Assembly: GCF_004799325.1 (NCBI RefSeq)
Contig: NZ_SSMD01000001.1
Span: 496,001-560,000 of the forward strand
DNA length: 64,000 nucleotides
Reading direction: 5' to 3'
From: Thalassobius vesicularis
GTDB taxonomy: Bacteria > Pseudomonadota > Alphaproteobacteria > Rhodobacterales > Rhodobacteraceae
Shown: positions 42,509-52,732 of the stretch, one piece after another
How positions within the stretch are numbered: the first letter of the stretch is position 1
Layout: every line of letters starts with the position of its first letter
Program-made: the position numbers and the translations under genes
Notes under the pieces: generated by a model
Told to the model about the DNA's origin: nothing
The model's input: only the letters and a program-made list of their open reading frames with translations
Databases searched by the model: none

Positions 42509-43573
42509 TCAGGCCCCGCTCAGCATGAGGAAGCTGAAGCTGCGGTACGGATCATAGCATTCGGCCGCATGCGAGGAGGTCATGAACCAGAACACCTGAT
42601 ACAGGCCGTACAACAGCGGCGGCAACGCACGGATCAGCAGCGTCTGCTGCCGGGGCGCGATGGCCAGCGACAGGTAGACGAAGGTCAGGATACTGAAGGG
42701 CATCACGTAGAAATTGATCCGGTGCAGCGCGATCGACGAATACAGCGCCACGGGCAACAGGGCGAAACAGATGATCGCGAACAGCTTCAGAAGGTTGTAA
42801 GCCTCAGGGAATGCGGCGCGCAAGTCTCTGTAATAGCGCAGGAAAAACAGGTAAGGCAGCATGATCAGCGCGTATCGGATCAGCGCCCCGCGCGAGGTAA
42901 TCTCGCCATAGGCCTGCTCGACATAGCGTTCCGAGTAGACCTCTAGCCGGTCGCTCAGCAGGTAAACGGCCAACGGGCTGAGCAGCAGAACACCGGCGAT
43001 GATCCGCCCCGCGTTGATCCGCCGACCGGCCAGAAACGCGATTGGCAGGAACACGTAGGCCGAGCTGTGGAATTGCGCGCCAAGGATGATGATCAGCCCG
43101 GTCATCAGGCGATTGCCCTTCAGAAACGCGACCGAGGCCAGCATCAACGCGGACGTAGCCACGCCCTGACGAATACCCGACATGCCAAGCTGCACAACGA
43201 TCACCGGGAACAGCAGCGCCATAATCATCACCGGGCTGCGGTTCGCGCGGGCAAAGACATAATAGCCGATCACCATCAGGATGGCCGTGGTGATATTCAG
43301 CCACATGTAATGCGCGCCCATGGTTTTCAGCAGGCTTGCCAGCAGTTCGAACCCCGGCTCTTGCCGCGAGAAGATCTCGTCGAAATGCAGGCCCGGCAGG
43401 ATTTCGACATAGCGCAGGTAGTACGCCTTGAAGTCGCACCCGACGATGTAACGCGTGCCCATGAACCAGATCAGGAACAAGGCGATGCCGATCATCGTCG
43501 GCAGGTTGCGGCGATCGGGGATCGACAGCCCCAACAAGGCCAGGCCGGTGAAGATGCCGACATAGGTGATCAT
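42509..43573 (-). CDS. EpsG-family membrane protein (probable EPS polymerase, system 2)
   Basis: This 354-residue protein is mostly transmembrane (about ten helices) and carries EpsG-like features: an N-terminal RYIVGCDFKAYY after the second helix, FSRQEPGFELL, and the SGIRQGVATSALML segment. EpsG proteins replace Wzy in many EPS loci and are thought to polymerise repeat units. It is the only polymerase candidate in EPS system 2. It overlaps the deacetylase start by four bases. Confidence 0.83.
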   Translation of the reverse strand: MITYVGIFTGLALLGLSIPDRRNLPTMIGIALFLIWFMGTRYIVGCDFKAYYLRYVEILPGLHFDEIFSRQEPGFELLASLLKTMGAHYMWLNITTAILMVIGYYVFARANRSPVMIMALLFPVIVVQLGMSGIRQGVATSALMLASVAFLKGNRLMTGLIIILGAQFHSSAYVFLPIAFLAGRRINAGRIIAGVLLLSPLAVYLLSDRLEVYSERYVEQAYGEITSRGALIRYALIMLPYLFFLRYYRDLRAAFPEAYNLLKLFAIICFALLPVALYSSIALHRINFYVMPFSILTFVYLSLAIAPRQQTLLIRALPPLLYGLYQVFWFMTSSHAAECYDPYRSFSFLMLSGA

Positions 43574-44541
43574 GTCAGGCCCTCCTCTTTGGCGATGTCT
43601 GCCATGTTGACGCTGAGCATCCCGTATTGGTCACGCAACCGGGCGAAATTCTTAAGGATCGCCTCAAGCTGAGACAGGTTCTGTTCAAGGTTCCGACCCA
43701 TATTATGCGGGTGCCACCACAGGTGATAGTCCTGTTGCCGCCGGGCCGCCAAACGCATTTCGCGCTGTATTCGGGTCTGATGCAGGCTCGAATACGCGGG
43801 AAACCGGGCCGACCACGGGCGCAGGAACCGCGACGCTGGGACATCCAGCGCACCACCTGCTGCGCGGGCTGGTTCATGCACCTGATCGCCCAGCAACGGA
43901 ATCGCCCCATCAGCAAATCGCAAAGCGCGCACCGGTAGCGACAGGTCCGCGTCCGACCGGCTGCGATACACCCTGCCCTTCGGCATGCCGCGATAGGCGA
44001 CCAGCCCGATTTCTCGGGCAATCCGGATATGCTCTGGCCCGACCTGATTGCGCGGAAACACCAGGCTGCTCGGCGTGTGGCCAGCATCCTTGGCAATCTG
44101 AACGGCGGCTTGCAGGTCAGCGCGCCATGCCTCGTCCGTCATGCCGTCTTCAAGCGCGTAAACATGCCCGAACGTGTGCGAGGCGACCTCTTGCCCCGGG
44201 GTCTGCGCAATCTGATTCAGCAATGAGCGGCCGAAATGCAAAGGGTCGTCCTGCTCATCCCGCCCTAGCGTCGAAATTGCCGGATAGGGGGACAGCGACA
44301 TGTCGGTATAGGCGGGCTTGATAGCAGGGGAATAGTCCCGAATTTCGTCTCTGTTCCGGGCGAAAAGCAGGCCCACGGTCGCCCATGTCACCCGAATTTG
44401 GTACTTGCCGAACATCGCCAGCATCAACGGAATGGCAGCGCGCCCACCCATGATCGCGTCGCCATAATTGGCAACGCTGCGGCGATCGCGGACGCCCCAC
44501 ATCAGCTCGAAATCCAGTGAGATGATCAGCCTACCGGGCAT
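43570..44541 (-). CDS. NodB-like polysaccharide deacetylase family protein
   Basis: This 323-residue cytoplasmic-looking protein has deacetylase metal motifs: SLDFELMWG near the N-terminus and the H-x3-H element SHTFGHVY. There is no signal peptide, so it probably acts on a lipid-linked or nucleotide-linked intermediate inside the cell and not on the exported polymer. It overlaps both neighbours (ATP-grasp by 11 bases, EpsG by 4). Removal of an N-acetyl group would expose an amine that the adjacent ATP-grasp enzyme or acyltransferase could use; this is an inference. Confidence 0.83.
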   Translation of the reverse strand: MPGRLIISLDFELMWGVRDRRSVANYGDAIMGGRAAIPLMLAMFGKYQIRVTWATVGLLFARNRDEIRDYSPAIKPAYTDMSLSPYPAISTLGRDEQDDPLHFGRSLLNQIAQTPGQEVASHTFGHVYALEDGMTDEAWRADLQAAVQIAKDAGHTPSSLVFPRNQVGPEHIRIAREIGLVAYRGMPKGRVYRSRSDADLSLPVRALRFADGAIPLLGDQVHEPARAAGGALDVPASRFLRPWSARFPAYSSLHQTRIQREMRLAARRQQDYHLWWHPHNMGRNLEQNLSQLEAILKNFARLRDQYGMLSVNMADIAKEEGLT

Positions 44542-45706
44542 GGCACCTCCGGCTTAGTCTTTGCATCGCTTTGGCCGCGAACGTGCGAAGTTCGGCAAAG
44601 GCGGGCAGCGGATCATCCCAGGCAAAAACCGCGCGCACACTGGCCGACGCAGGGCCAGTTGCTGACGTGTCAGGCGCAGGCAGAATGAAATCCGGCTTTC
44701 GCCAGTAAAACAGTCTCGAATACAGGTCTTTTGGCCCGTATTTCCAGCGGACACCCTGGGTTTGGGGTTGCTCGACCAACGGCGGCAACCCGGCCAGATC
44801 TCGGTACGCAGCCAGCACGACCGGCTTGCCGGATGCCTCACTGAGAGAGAACCATAGCGACGGGCGAACGTTGATCTCGATGATCTTCAGTTGGCCGGTT
44901 TTCGGATCGCGCTTGAACTCGGCCGCGGCAATCCCGGTGTAGCCAAGCGTCGCCAACAGGGTCTCTGCGATCCGTGCCGTCTCGGCCTCGTCATGGCTTT
45001 GCACCAGCGAGGCAGAGCCGAACCCGGGCGGAAACTGCCGCAACTTGCGCGCGGTGAAACCTTGCTGAACCCCGTTGCCCAGGTAGCCGCACCACAAAGT
45101 GATGTCGCTTTCGGGGCCCGGAACTATTTCCTGCACCAACAAGGTGCCCGCACCATCGGGAATGCGGGCGACCTGCTGCGCAAAATCCTCGCCATTGCGC
45201 GCGATCCACCCCTTTTGGCCCCGCATCTGGTCTTTGACCAGTTGGATCAGGGCTGGCTTGATCATGCAGGGAAAGGTGATCTGCCCAGCCAATCCGGCGA
45301 TCTGGTCACGGGTGCCAGACCAAAGCTGCGGGTAGGCCACGCCATACTGTTGGCACAGGGCGTAAAAGCTGGCCTTGTCCATGATCCGGCCAGCCAGGCC
45401 ATCCTTGTAGCTGTCCTGAAAACGATAGTGCCGAGACAGGCGTTCTGAATGCGCCAGCACGAAGTCAATGTCCTGATCCGAGGTCGGGATCAGCACGGGC
45501 TTGACCTCGGATTGAGGAAATAGATCGCACAGCGCAGACAGCTTTTGCGATGAATTAGAAACTGAAATCACCCGGCTGCAGAACCGCGAGGCGGCGCCCG
45601 GTTGTCGACCGTCGCTGACCCCGATTACTGGCACACCTGCGCGCCCCAAAGTTCGGACCACGTGCAATCCGGTTGGCGACAGGCCCATGACAACGGCGGG
45701 GATCAT
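44531..45706 (-). CDS. ATP-grasp ligase (carboxylate-amine ligase type)
   Basis: This 391-residue enzyme has a pre-ATP-grasp Rossmann-like N-terminus (AVVMGLSPTGLHVVRTLGRA), an ATP-binding lysine segment (FPCMIKPAL), acidic clamp LLVQEIVPG and the metal site region EINVRPSLW. ATP-grasp enzymes join a carboxylate to an amine or thiol through an acyl phosphate. In this locus, with a uronate-making dehydrogenase, it could amidate a uronic acid carboxyl with an amino compound. It overlaps its neighbours by 4 and 11 bases. The substrate is unknown. Confidence 0.83.
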   Translation of the reverse strand: MIPAVVMGLSPTGLHVVRTLGRAGVPVIGVSDGRQPGAASRFCSRVISVSNSSQKLSALCDLFPQSEVKPVLIPTSDQDIDFVLAHSERLSRHYRFQDSYKDGLAGRIMDKASFYALCQQYGVAYPQLWSGTRDQIAGLAGQITFPCMIKPALIQLVKDQMRGQKGWIARNGEDFAQQVARIPDGAGTLLVQEIVPGPESDITLWCGYLGNGVQQGFTARKLRQFPPGFGSASLVQSHDEAETARIAETLLATLGYTGIAAAEFKRDPKTGQLKIIEINVRPSLWFSLSEASGKPVVLAAYRDLAGLPPLVEQPQTQGVRWKYGPKDLYSRLFYWRKPDFILPAPDTSATGPASASVRAVFAWDDPLPAFAELRTFAAKAMQRLSRRCHAR

Positions 45707-46797
45707 GCGCGCGCCTCCAACACCTGGTCAAAGATGGCGCGCATGGCGGCGGCCTGTTTTGCCGGGTCGAACCGAGCCTGTACTTCGGCACGAGCGGTGA
45801 CGGCGATGCGCTGGCGCAGGTCTGCATCCAGGATCAGCGCGTCCAGCGCATCCTCCCAGTCCTGCTTGGTCTGGCACAGGAACCCGGTTTCGCCGTGGCG
45901 CAGCAGCTCGTTGTTATAACCGATTGCGCTACAGACGGGGACCACCCCAGCCGCCATATAGGTGCGCGCCTTGCCGCCGGATTTGCCCTGTGCCCAATCC
46001 TCGGACGGCAGGGGCATCAGGCCGATGTCATAGCGCGCCAGCGCCGCCAGTTCGTCCTGCAGGGACCAGTCGTGACCCCGCCAAGGCACGCCGGGCATTT
46101 CGAACGTACCGCCGCCCATGATCTCCCACCGGAGGTTGGGGTGCCGCGCGGCGATTTTCTGCAAAATGGGCTGGATTAGAGACAGATATTTCACCGTCGA
46201 TGGCGAGCCCAGCCATCCGATTGTCACGGGCTGTTCGTTCGTATGCGGGGCGTGCATCGGGATGCGCGCGGTGTCCTCGGCCACCTCCAGCGTCACCGCG
46301 TGGCCGCCTTCCGCGGTCGCGGCGTCCCTCAGCCAGTTGTTCCCGGCGACCGTGCAGTCGACCAGCCGGAACAACTCTCGCACTTTGCCGGGCGCGCGCA
46401 GCAGGCTGGCGAGAGGGGAATATCGGCTGCGCTTGTGGATGAACAGCGCGTCGTCGTAGTCGAAAAGCAGCACCGCGCCGCGCGCTTTCAGCCAACGTTC
46501 GATCACCGGAGGGCCGAAGGGCAACAACTCGCGCTGCATGTAGACGATGTCGTAGTCCCGCCAACGGCGCAGTGCCCACAAGCGGCGTACCACAGCCCGC
46601 AAGGTCGCGCCGATCTTGGACAGCGTCCGGCCGTGTTGGGTGGACAGGCGGTACATGTCGCTGTCCATCAGGCTTTGCACCTCGGCCTTGACCCCCAGTG
46701 CCTGCAAATGCGGCAGGTACTGGTAGACGCGATAGCGAGAGGAGGCCCCCTCGACCGGGTAGCGCGTCATAAACAGGACCGAAAGGGGGCGCGTCAT
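45703..46797 (-). CDS. GT4-like glycosyltransferase
   Basis: This 364-residue GT-B-like enzyme has an N-terminal VLFMTRYPVEGASSRYRVYQ segment and the donor-half VTIGWLGSPSTVKYL. In place of the standard E-x7-E it has SEDWAQGKSGGKARTYMAAG, a known variant of some EPS transferases. The ATG at 46797 overlaps the upstream stop (TGATG) and is preferred to the in-frame extension to 46881. It probably adds a sugar in EPS system 2. Confidence 0.82.
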   Translation of the reverse strand: MTRPLSVLFMTRYPVEGASSRYRVYQYLPHLQALGVKAEVQSLMDSDMYRLSTQHGRTLSKIGATLRAVVRRLWALRRWRDYDIVYMQRELLPFGPPVIERWLKARGAVLLFDYDDALFIHKRSRYSPLASLLRAPGKVRELFRLVDCTVAGNNWLRDAATAEGGHAVTLEVAEDTARIPMHAPHTNEQPVTIGWLGSPSTVKYLSLIQPILQKIAARHPNLRWEIMGGGTFEMPGVPWRGHDWSLQDELAALARYDIGLMPLPSEDWAQGKSGGKARTYMAAGVVPVCSAIGYNNELLRHGETGFLCQTKQDWEDALDALILDADLRQRIAVTARAEVQARFDPAKQAAAMRAIFDQVLEARA

Positions 46798-47996
46798 CAG
46801 CCGGCGAGCCTCCGGTAGATGGCATCGTATTCGGCAATGGCTGCGGACAGGGCGAACCGCTCTTCGGCGGCCAAGCGGCATTTGGTCTGCATCCGGGGAT
46901 CGCGCGCCAGCTGGATCAGCTGGTTCAGAGCCTCATCCAGACCCGACATATCAACCGACCCATTGGGCAACGACGGCAGGGTGACGCCCGTGCCGGTCTC
47001 GGCCAGATCCTCCCTCACGTCGCCGCAGCCGGTGTTGGCCAGAACCGGTTTTCCGCAGGCCAGAAACTCGCCCATCCGCGTCGGGCACGAGGCGCGCTTG
47101 GACCAGACCGGCTTGATAAAGAAGATACCGGCGTCCATGCGGCCCACTTGCTCGGCGACCTGATCGAATGGGGCCTCCCGGATTTCAACCCGGGCCATAT
47201 CGACCCCAACCTTGCCCAGCTCGGCCCGGATCAGATCGTGACCGCCCTTGTTGATCACCAGAAACTTCGCGTCATCGCGCAGTTCAAACAGCCGCGCGAC
47301 AGCCTGCGCAACCTCGGCAAACATGTACCAACTGCCGACCGAGCCGACATATCCCAGCGTGAACCCCGAATGCGGTACGGGGACGGGGTGGAACATGTCC
47401 AGATTGGTGCAGGTCGGGATCACCGAGACCGGAGGCGTCTTGCCCCGCAGATAGGGCATCTGCTGGATTTCCCGCACCCCTGCCCGGGTCAGCGAGACCA
47501 CGTGATCGGCATTCAGGAACAGCCGCCGCTCGACCCGTTTGAAGTAGCGATAGACCAGACTGCCGGCCCGCCAAATCCCGCCCTCGACTCGCTCGTCAGG
47601 CCAGAAACCGCGCATGTCGAAAACCAGCTTCACGCCGGTGCGACGTTTGACGGCAAGGCCGATCATCGTGCCGATATAGCTGCGGCAATGCACGATCTGG
47701 ATGTCGTTCTGGCGCACGATCCGCGTTGCCTGCGCGATACCTCGGGTGATGTCCCAAACCGTCGCCGGAATGCCCGGTTTGCGGTGCCAGACACGGTGGT
47801 GCCAAGTAACCCCGGCGTCCTGCAACCGGCGTTTCAGGGCGTCAACACGCGCCTCATCGGCCAGGTTTGCGGGCTTCTCGAAACTCAGAACGGTCATCTT
47901 GTGCTTGGGCGCAAGGCCCAGCACGTATTGCAGCACCTGGCTTTGGCCCAGCGGGTCCAGCAGACCCGTGTAGGTGATGTACAGCGCCTGCGTCAT
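46797..47996 (-). CDS. GT4-like glycosyltransferase
   Basis: This 399-residue GT-B enzyme has an N-terminal ITYTGLLDPLGQSQVLQYV segment, VHCRSYIGTMIGL, and the donor-half start FTLGYVGSVGSWY. The E-x7-E is not standard (around KPVWSKRASCPTRMGEFLA). It overlaps the previous gene's stop by four bases and the next start by one. It is a member of the EPS 2 sugar-adding set. Confidence 0.84.
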   Translation of the reverse strand: MTQALYITYTGLLDPLGQSQVLQYVLGLAPKHKMTVLSFEKPANLADEARVDALKRRLQDAGVTWHHRVWHRKPGIPATVWDITRGIAQATRIVRQNDIQIVHCRSYIGTMIGLAVKRRTGVKLVFDMRGFWPDERVEGGIWRAGSLVYRYFKRVERRLFLNADHVVSLTRAGVREIQQMPYLRGKTPPVSVIPTCTNLDMFHPVPVPHSGFTLGYVGSVGSWYMFAEVAQAVARLFELRDDAKFLVINKGGHDLIRAELGKVGVDMARVEIREAPFDQVAEQVGRMDAGIFFIKPVWSKRASCPTRMGEFLACGKPVLANTGCGDVREDLAETGTGVTLPSLPNGSVDMSGLDEALNQLIQLARDPRMQTKCRLAAEERFALSAAIAEYDAIYRRLAG

Positions 47997-49072
47997 AACT
48001 GCCCCTCTTTTGGATGCCCGTGATAGTAACCCAACAGCCGAGCGGCAATAACCGGTGCGGAAAATTGCTGCGCGCGGGCCTGTGCCTGACTGCCCAAACT
48101 GGCGCGCAAATCGGAGTCCGACAGGAGGGTTTCGATGGCGTTTGCCAAAACTGCCGGGTCTTCAGACGGGACCAGCAGGCCGGAGTCCCCGATCACCTCT
48201 GGCAGGCCCCCAACGTTTGTGGCCACGATTGGGCGCGCCAGTGCCATCGCCTCTAACGTTGCCAAGCCGAAGCCCTCGTAGCGCGAGGGCACGACGACTA
48301 GATCCGCTTGCGCCACTTGGTCCAGCAGTTCGGCATGGTCTAGCGTTCCCGTGATGCGGACGGCGGGGTTGTCCCGCGCCAGTCGATCTTGCAGCGGCCC
48401 GCCACCGGCAAACACCACATCCACAGGCGTTTTCAGCTTGGTTAGAGCCTGATTGAGCACATCATGCCCCTTCTCCGACACCAGTCGGCCGGGAACCACA
48501 ATCCGTGGCACGGCTTGCCCTGACCCACGCCCAATTGGCAGCTTCGACAGATCGATTGGGTTGTTCAGAACCTCGACCCGAGACAGGTTCAGAGCGTACT
48601 GGTAATGGTCCGCCACAGCACGCGAGCAGCCGAACATCGTCTCGAAACCGCGCGGATACAGCCATGACGCCAATGCTTTCTTGGCGCTCAAACCAAGACC
48701 AGCCCGATTTGCCCCGGCATAGGCCAAATTGTGAAACGTCACAAAGCATTTGGCCCGAGACAGCCCCAAACGGCGCATCAACGCGACACTGACAGCGGGA
48801 AAGTACAGGTGCGCGTGCACGACGTCAGCGCCCAGAGACCGCGCCAACTTGGCGATCTGCACCGCCCGGCGGGGCAGGTTCCATTTGTGGCAGGCCCCCA
48901 GCCGGTAGACGGATATGCCAGCGGCCTGCAACTCGTCCTGCAGATCATAGGGTGCACGCAGGACGGCCACATCCGCAGGGCAGCCTTGGCGCGCCAACTC
49001 GGGCAGCAGCGTTGTCAGGACCTGTTCGGCCCCGCCGCGTCCCAGCGTGTCGATGACGTGTAGCGCGCGCAT
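47993..49072 (-). CDS. GT4-family glycosyltransferase
   Basis: This 359-residue GT-B enzyme starts with MRALHVIDTLGRGGAEQVL, the classical GT4 N-terminus. It has VVHAHLYFPAVSVAL, the donor-half start RIVVPGRLVSEKGHD and E-x7-E as EGFGLATLE. The ATG at 49072 overlaps the flippase stop by one base (TGATG). The frame stays open upstream to 49714, but that stretch lies inside the flippase and has no family-like sequence. Confidence 0.88.
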   Translation of the reverse strand: MRALHVIDTLGRGGAEQVLTTLLPELARQGCPADVAVLRAPYDLQDELQAAGISVYRLGACHKWNLPRRAVQIAKLARSLGADVVHAHLYFPAVSVALMRRLGLSRAKCFVTFHNLAYAGANRAGLGLSAKKALASWLYPRGFETMFGCSRAVADHYQYALNLSRVEVLNNPIDLSKLPIGRGSGQAVPRIVVPGRLVSEKGHDVLNQALTKLKTPVDVVFAGGGPLQDRLARDNPAVRITGTLDHAELLDQVAQADLVVVPSRYEGFGLATLEAMALARPIVATNVGGLPEVIGDSGLLVPSEDPAVLANAIETLLSDSDLRASLGSQAQARAQQFSAPVIAARLLGYYHGHPKEGQL

Positions 49073-50424
49073 CAGGACCGGACCCACAGTATCGCCAGGG
49101 CCGAGCTGTCCGCGCCAAGGCGCCGACGCGCCTGCCACCACATCAGCACATTCCCCAGCAGGGTCGACGCCAGCGTCGCCACCGCCGCGCCGATGGCGCC
49201 CAACGCAGGGATCAGCAATGCGTTCAGCGCCACATTCGCCACCATCGCCACGACAGAGCCATGCATGGCCAAACGCTCGTACCCCGTCATGTTCAGCAGA
49301 CCGGTGCAAGGGCCGAAGAACGCATTCGCCGCTTGGGCTGCCGTCAGGATCAACAGCAGGGGGTAGGCAGGGCGAAACGGTTCCCCGTACGCGATGGCCA
49401 GGATCGGTTCGCCCCACAGACCGAAGGCAAGAACAACCGGCAGTGCCAGGCCAAATCCGGCGGCGGCTGATACGGCGACTTGCCGGGACAGCTCTGACAT
49501 CTCGCCGGTTCGGTGCAGGGCGGCAAAGCGCGGGTTCATCACCATCGCGACGATACCCAGACCGACCGATGTCATCATCGCGCCAGCTGTGGCCACCTTG
49601 TACAGACCCACCTGCTGGGCGTCCCGCCACCAGCCCAACATCAGGAAATCCGCGTTGGCGATGATGCTTTGCGACCCCGCGATCAGAGCCAACGGCCAGA
49701 TCGCGCGACGCCAATCGCGGGTCAGGTTGCGGCGGCTGTCCAAACCCGCAAGCGCTGCCGGACGGAACCGCAAAAGCAGGGCAGAGCCAGCTGCAAAGGC
49801 CAGCGCGGAGGCCAAAAGATGCACTCCCATCATCACATCCGGACGGATCGCCTGCCCCGCCACAATGTAAAACCCAGCCCCAACCAGCATCAACATGCCG
49901 GGGCGCAACAGCATTTCCGGCAACATCGCCGCCGGAGCCTTGCCCAGACCCTGCAACGCGCCTGCACGGGCCGCAGACAGCGCAATCAGGGGCACCAACG
50001 GCAGGCCGATCAGCAGAGCGGCCCGGAACTCATCATGCAGGACTTCGGGGATGCTCAGCACCGCGACAAGGGCGACCAAAACGATGAACCCCGAGATCAC
50101 CAGCGTCCGCCGCACCGCCCAGACCCAAAGCCCCTGCATCAACGGCCAGTCCTGCGTCGCGTTCGCTTTGGCGGTTTCCCGCAACACCAGCGCGGGAAGG
50201 CCCATCTGGACCGGCAGCCCCAGCAGGCTGATGATCGCAAAAGCCAGGGTGTAATGGCCCAGCCCCTCGGCCCCCATGACGCGGGCCAGAAACACCGACA
50301 GCAGGAACGTCAGCCCCAACCCCGTGATGCGGATTCCGGCCGTTCCCAGACCAGACCGAAACAGCCCGGAACGCAGGACCGACCCGATCGTGCGGTCTTG
50401 GGTCCGTTGGACTGGAGCAGTCAT
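49072..50424 (-). CDS. Wzx-type oligosaccharide flippase, EPS system 2
   Basis: This 450-residue membrane protein has about twelve to fourteen hydrophobic segments and the Wzx/MOP N-terminus (GTAGIRITGLGLTFLLSVFL followed by ARVMGAEGLGHY). It would flip the lipid-linked unit of the second EPS. It is placed 18 bases downstream of the TviB-type dehydrogenase. It differs from the Wzx at 19452-20810, which supports two separate assembly lines. Confidence 0.88.
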   Translation of the reverse strand: MTAPVQRTQDRTIGSVLRSGLFRSGLGTAGIRITGLGLTFLLSVFLARVMGAEGLGHYTLAFAIISLLGLPVQMGLPALVLRETAKANATQDWPLMQGLWVWAVRRTLVISGFIVLVALVAVLSIPEVLHDEFRAALLIGLPLVPLIALSAARAGALQGLGKAPAAMLPEMLLRPGMLMLVGAGFYIVAGQAIRPDVMMGVHLLASALAFAAGSALLLRFRPAALAGLDSRRNLTRDWRRAIWPLALIAGSQSIIANADFLMLGWWRDAQQVGLYKVATAGAMMTSVGLGIVAMVMNPRFAALHRTGEMSELSRQVAVSAAAGFGLALPVVLAFGLWGEPILAIAYGEPFRPAYPLLLILTAAQAANAFFGPCTGLLNMTGYERLAMHGSVVAMVANVALNALLIPALGAIGAAVATLASTLLGNVLMWWQARRRLGADSSALAILWVRS

Positions 50425-50442
50425 CCGTTTGCCTTTCCCGGC

Positions 50443-51711
50443 TCAGAGCCTGAGATCGCTGGAGGTAATGTCGAAGACGTTCTTCAGGTCGAAAAACACG
50501 CTGTTCTGGTTCGCCAGTTCCCGAATGCCCGGCGCGCCCATCTCGCGGAACGCTTGGTGCGCAACCGCAAGGATAACACCGTCATACTGGCCGGGTTCCA
50601 GAACCTCGACCGGGGTAATCCCGTATTCGTGCTGCGCCTCGGCGGCGTCGACCCAAGGGTCGTGCACGGCGACATCGACGCCAAAGGTCTCAAGCTCGTG
50701 GATCATGTCGACGACGCGGGTGTTGCGCAGGTCGGGGCAGTTTTCCTTGAAGGTCAGGCCCATGACCAGCACGCGCGCGCCGTTCACCTGGATCTTCTTG
50801 CGCAGCATAGCCTTGACCATCTGGCCCGCCGCATAGGCGCCCATCCCGTCATTGATGCGACGGCCCGCCAGAATGACCTGCGGGTGGTAGCCCTCGGCCT
50901 CGGCCTTGTGGGTCAGATAGTACGGGTCCACGCCGATGCAGTGGCCGCCGACCAGACCGGGGCGGAAGGGCAGAAAGTTCCACTTGGTTCCGGCGGCTTT
51001 CAGAACGGCTTCGGTGTCGATGCCCATCTTGTTGAAAATGATGGCCAATTCGTTGACCAATGCGATGTTCAGGTCGCGCTGCGTGTTCTCGATCACCTTG
51101 GCGGCCTCGGCCACGCGGATCGATTCAGCCATGTAGGTGCCGGCCTTGACCACCTGCGCGTAAAGCGCGTTCACCTTCTGCGCCACCTCGGGGGTCGAGC
51201 CCGACGTGACCTTCAGGATATCCGGCAGGCGGTGCAGCTTGTCGCCGGGGTTGATCCGCTCGGGGCTGTATCCGGCAAAGAAATCTACGTTGAATTTCAG
51301 ACCCGAGACACGCTCCAGCACCGGCACACAGTCTTCCTCGGTCGCGCCGGGGTAGACGGTGCTTTCGTAGATCACGATGTCGCCCTTCTTCAGCACGCTG
51401 CCAACGGTTTCCGAGGCGCGGATCAGCGGCGTCAGGTTGGGGCGTTTATGGGCGTCGATCGGCGTCGGCACGGTGACGATGAAGATCGTGCAATCGGCCA
51501 TGTCCTTGGGATCGGCCGAGTAGGTCAGATGCTTCGCCTGCGCCAGCTCTTCGGCGTCGACCTCCAGCGTGCTGTCCACTCCCGCCTGCAACGCGGCGAT
51601 GCGGCCCAAATTGATGTCGAAGCCGACGACGGGGCGCTGTTTGCCGAACTCCACCGCCAGGGGCAAACCGACGTAGCCCAGACCGATGATGGCAATCCTA
51701 CTCTCACTCAT
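50443..51711 (-). CDS. tviB: TviB-type UDP-N-acetylglucosamine 6-dehydrogenase
   Basis: This 422-residue nucleotide-sugar dehydrogenase carries out the two-step NAD-dependent oxidation of C6 to a carboxylate. It has the Rossmann motif [21 protein letters not shown], the [17 protein letters not shown] block and the catalytic Cys 258 in [11 protein letters not shown]. These blocks match Salmonella TviB closely from memory, suggesting UDP-GlcNAc to UDP-GlcNAcA; UDP-GalNAc or UDP-Glc remain possible. An epimerase is encoded in the same operon. It overlaps the acyltransferase gene by eight bases. Confidence 0.9.
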   Translation of the reverse strand: MSESRIAIIGLGYVGLPLAVEFGKQRPVVGFDINLGRIAALQAGVDSTLEVDAEELAQAKHLTYSADPKDMADCTIFIVTVPTPIDAHKRPNLTPLIRASETVGSVLKKGDIVIYESTVYPGATEEDCVPVLERVSGLKFNVDFFAGYSPERINPGDKLHRLPDILKVTSGSTPEVAQKVNALYAQVVKAGTYMAESIRVAEAAKVIENTQRDLNIALVNELAIIFNKMGIDTEAVLKAAGTKWNFLPFRPGLVGGHCIGVDPYYLTHKAEAEGYHPQVILAGRRINDGMGAYAAGQMVKAMLRKKIQVNGARVLVMGLTFKENCPDLRNTRVVDMIHELETFGVDVAVHDPWVDAAEAQHEYGITPVEVLEPGQYDGVILAVAHQAFREMGAPGIRELANQNSVFFDLKNVFDITSSDLRL

Positions 51712-52732
51712 TTACGCACGCCTTTCCGAAAGAGGAGTCACGGCGCGACACAGGGGTCAGAACCCGCAGCGCCGGAATTTCATACAGCAGATGATAGGCA
51801 AGCCCGACCGCAAGTCCGCTGAAACAACAGGCGGCGAAGGTCAGGCTCCAGCCGGCCGGGCCAAACACCCGGGCGACCAGCGACATCAAGGGGTTATGCA
51901 CCAGGTAGATCGCATAGGACGCCGCTCCCAGCAGTAACAGAGCCCGGGGAATCGGGATCCGGCTGCTTTGTTCCAGCAAGGCGGCGGACAGGATGCCACC
52001 GGCGAAGGCCAGACCCATCAGGACGCGGTGCGCCTCGGGGATGGTCAGATAGAGCGCCCACAGCGCGGCCCCGGCCAGCGCGGGCCATAGTGCCATTCGG
52101 CTCGGCAAGCGACGAAAGAGCCAAGCGGCAGTCATGCCGGACAGAAACTCAAGCACCAGCGGGTTCAGCAGGTAGGTGCTCAGGGCCTTGGGCAGTGCGA
52201 TATGCGTCACCCAGGCCAGGCACACCGCAAAAGCCCAGCCAGCCGCCAGAACGCGCAAGGTGCCACTGAAATGGCCGATCAGGAAGAACAGGTAGAAGCA
52301 GATCTCGAACACTAGGGTCCAGGCCACCGACAGCGCCGGCGGTTGTGCACTGGGCAGCAACGTCAGCGAGGTCAGCCACCCCCAGTCACGATTGGCCTGC
52401 GACAGGCCCGGCACCAGCAGATACGCGGCGATCATGGCCAGCGCGACCGGGTAATAGGGCACAAAGATGCGCCGCAGCCGCTTCAGCAGATAAGAACGTG
52501 CCGCCTCGGTCGTGCCGGGATCTGATCCATGCACGAAGTAGATGATGAACCCACTAAGAACAAAGAAGAAATCAACACCATTGGCGCCCCATTCCAGAGC
52601 CTCTCCAAGGTTGTTGTTGGCAAAGGCATCACTGGCCTGCCCGGCGTGATGCAAGACAACCGCCAGCGCCGCCAGACCCCTGCCCGCTTGCAAGGTCAGC
52701 AGAGGCCCGTGCGGATGTCCATCATTTGCCAT
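51704..52732 (-). CDS. Acyltransferase 3 family membrane protein (EPS O-acyltransferase)
   Basis: This 342-residue protein has about ten transmembrane helices and the acyltransferase-3 N-terminus ([16 protein letters not shown]) with the conserved histidine pair, followed by [15 protein letters not shown]. Such enzymes usually O-acetylate EPS or lipid-linked intermediates from the cytoplasmic acyl-CoA pool. The ATG at 52732 overlaps the epimerase stop by 11 bases; an in-frame upstream ATG at 52765 would extend further into that gene. Confidence 0.88.
   Translation of the reverse strand: MANDGHPHGPLLTLQAGRGLAALAVVLHHAGQASDAFANNNLGEALEWGANGVDFFFVLSGFIIYFVHGSDPGTTEAARSYLLKRLRRIFVPYYPVALAMIAAYLLVPGLSQANRDWGWLTSLTLLPSAQPPALSVAWTLVFEICFYLFFLIGHFSGTLRVLAAGWAFAVCLAWVTHIALPKALSTYLLNPLVLEFLSGMTAAWLFRRLPSRMALWPALAGAALWALYLTIPEAHRVLMGLAFAGGILSAALLEQSSRIPIPRALLLLGAASYAIYLVHNPLMSLVARVFGPAGWSLTFAACCFSGLAVGLAYHLLYEIPALRVLTPVSRRDSSFGKACVNE

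Noticed and set aside
49073-49714. N-terminal extension of the GT4 at 47993-49072 into the flippase gene
   Set aside because: The extension overlaps the flippase entirely and lacks family similarity; the GT4 fold begins at 49072 with the classical GT4 N-terminus.
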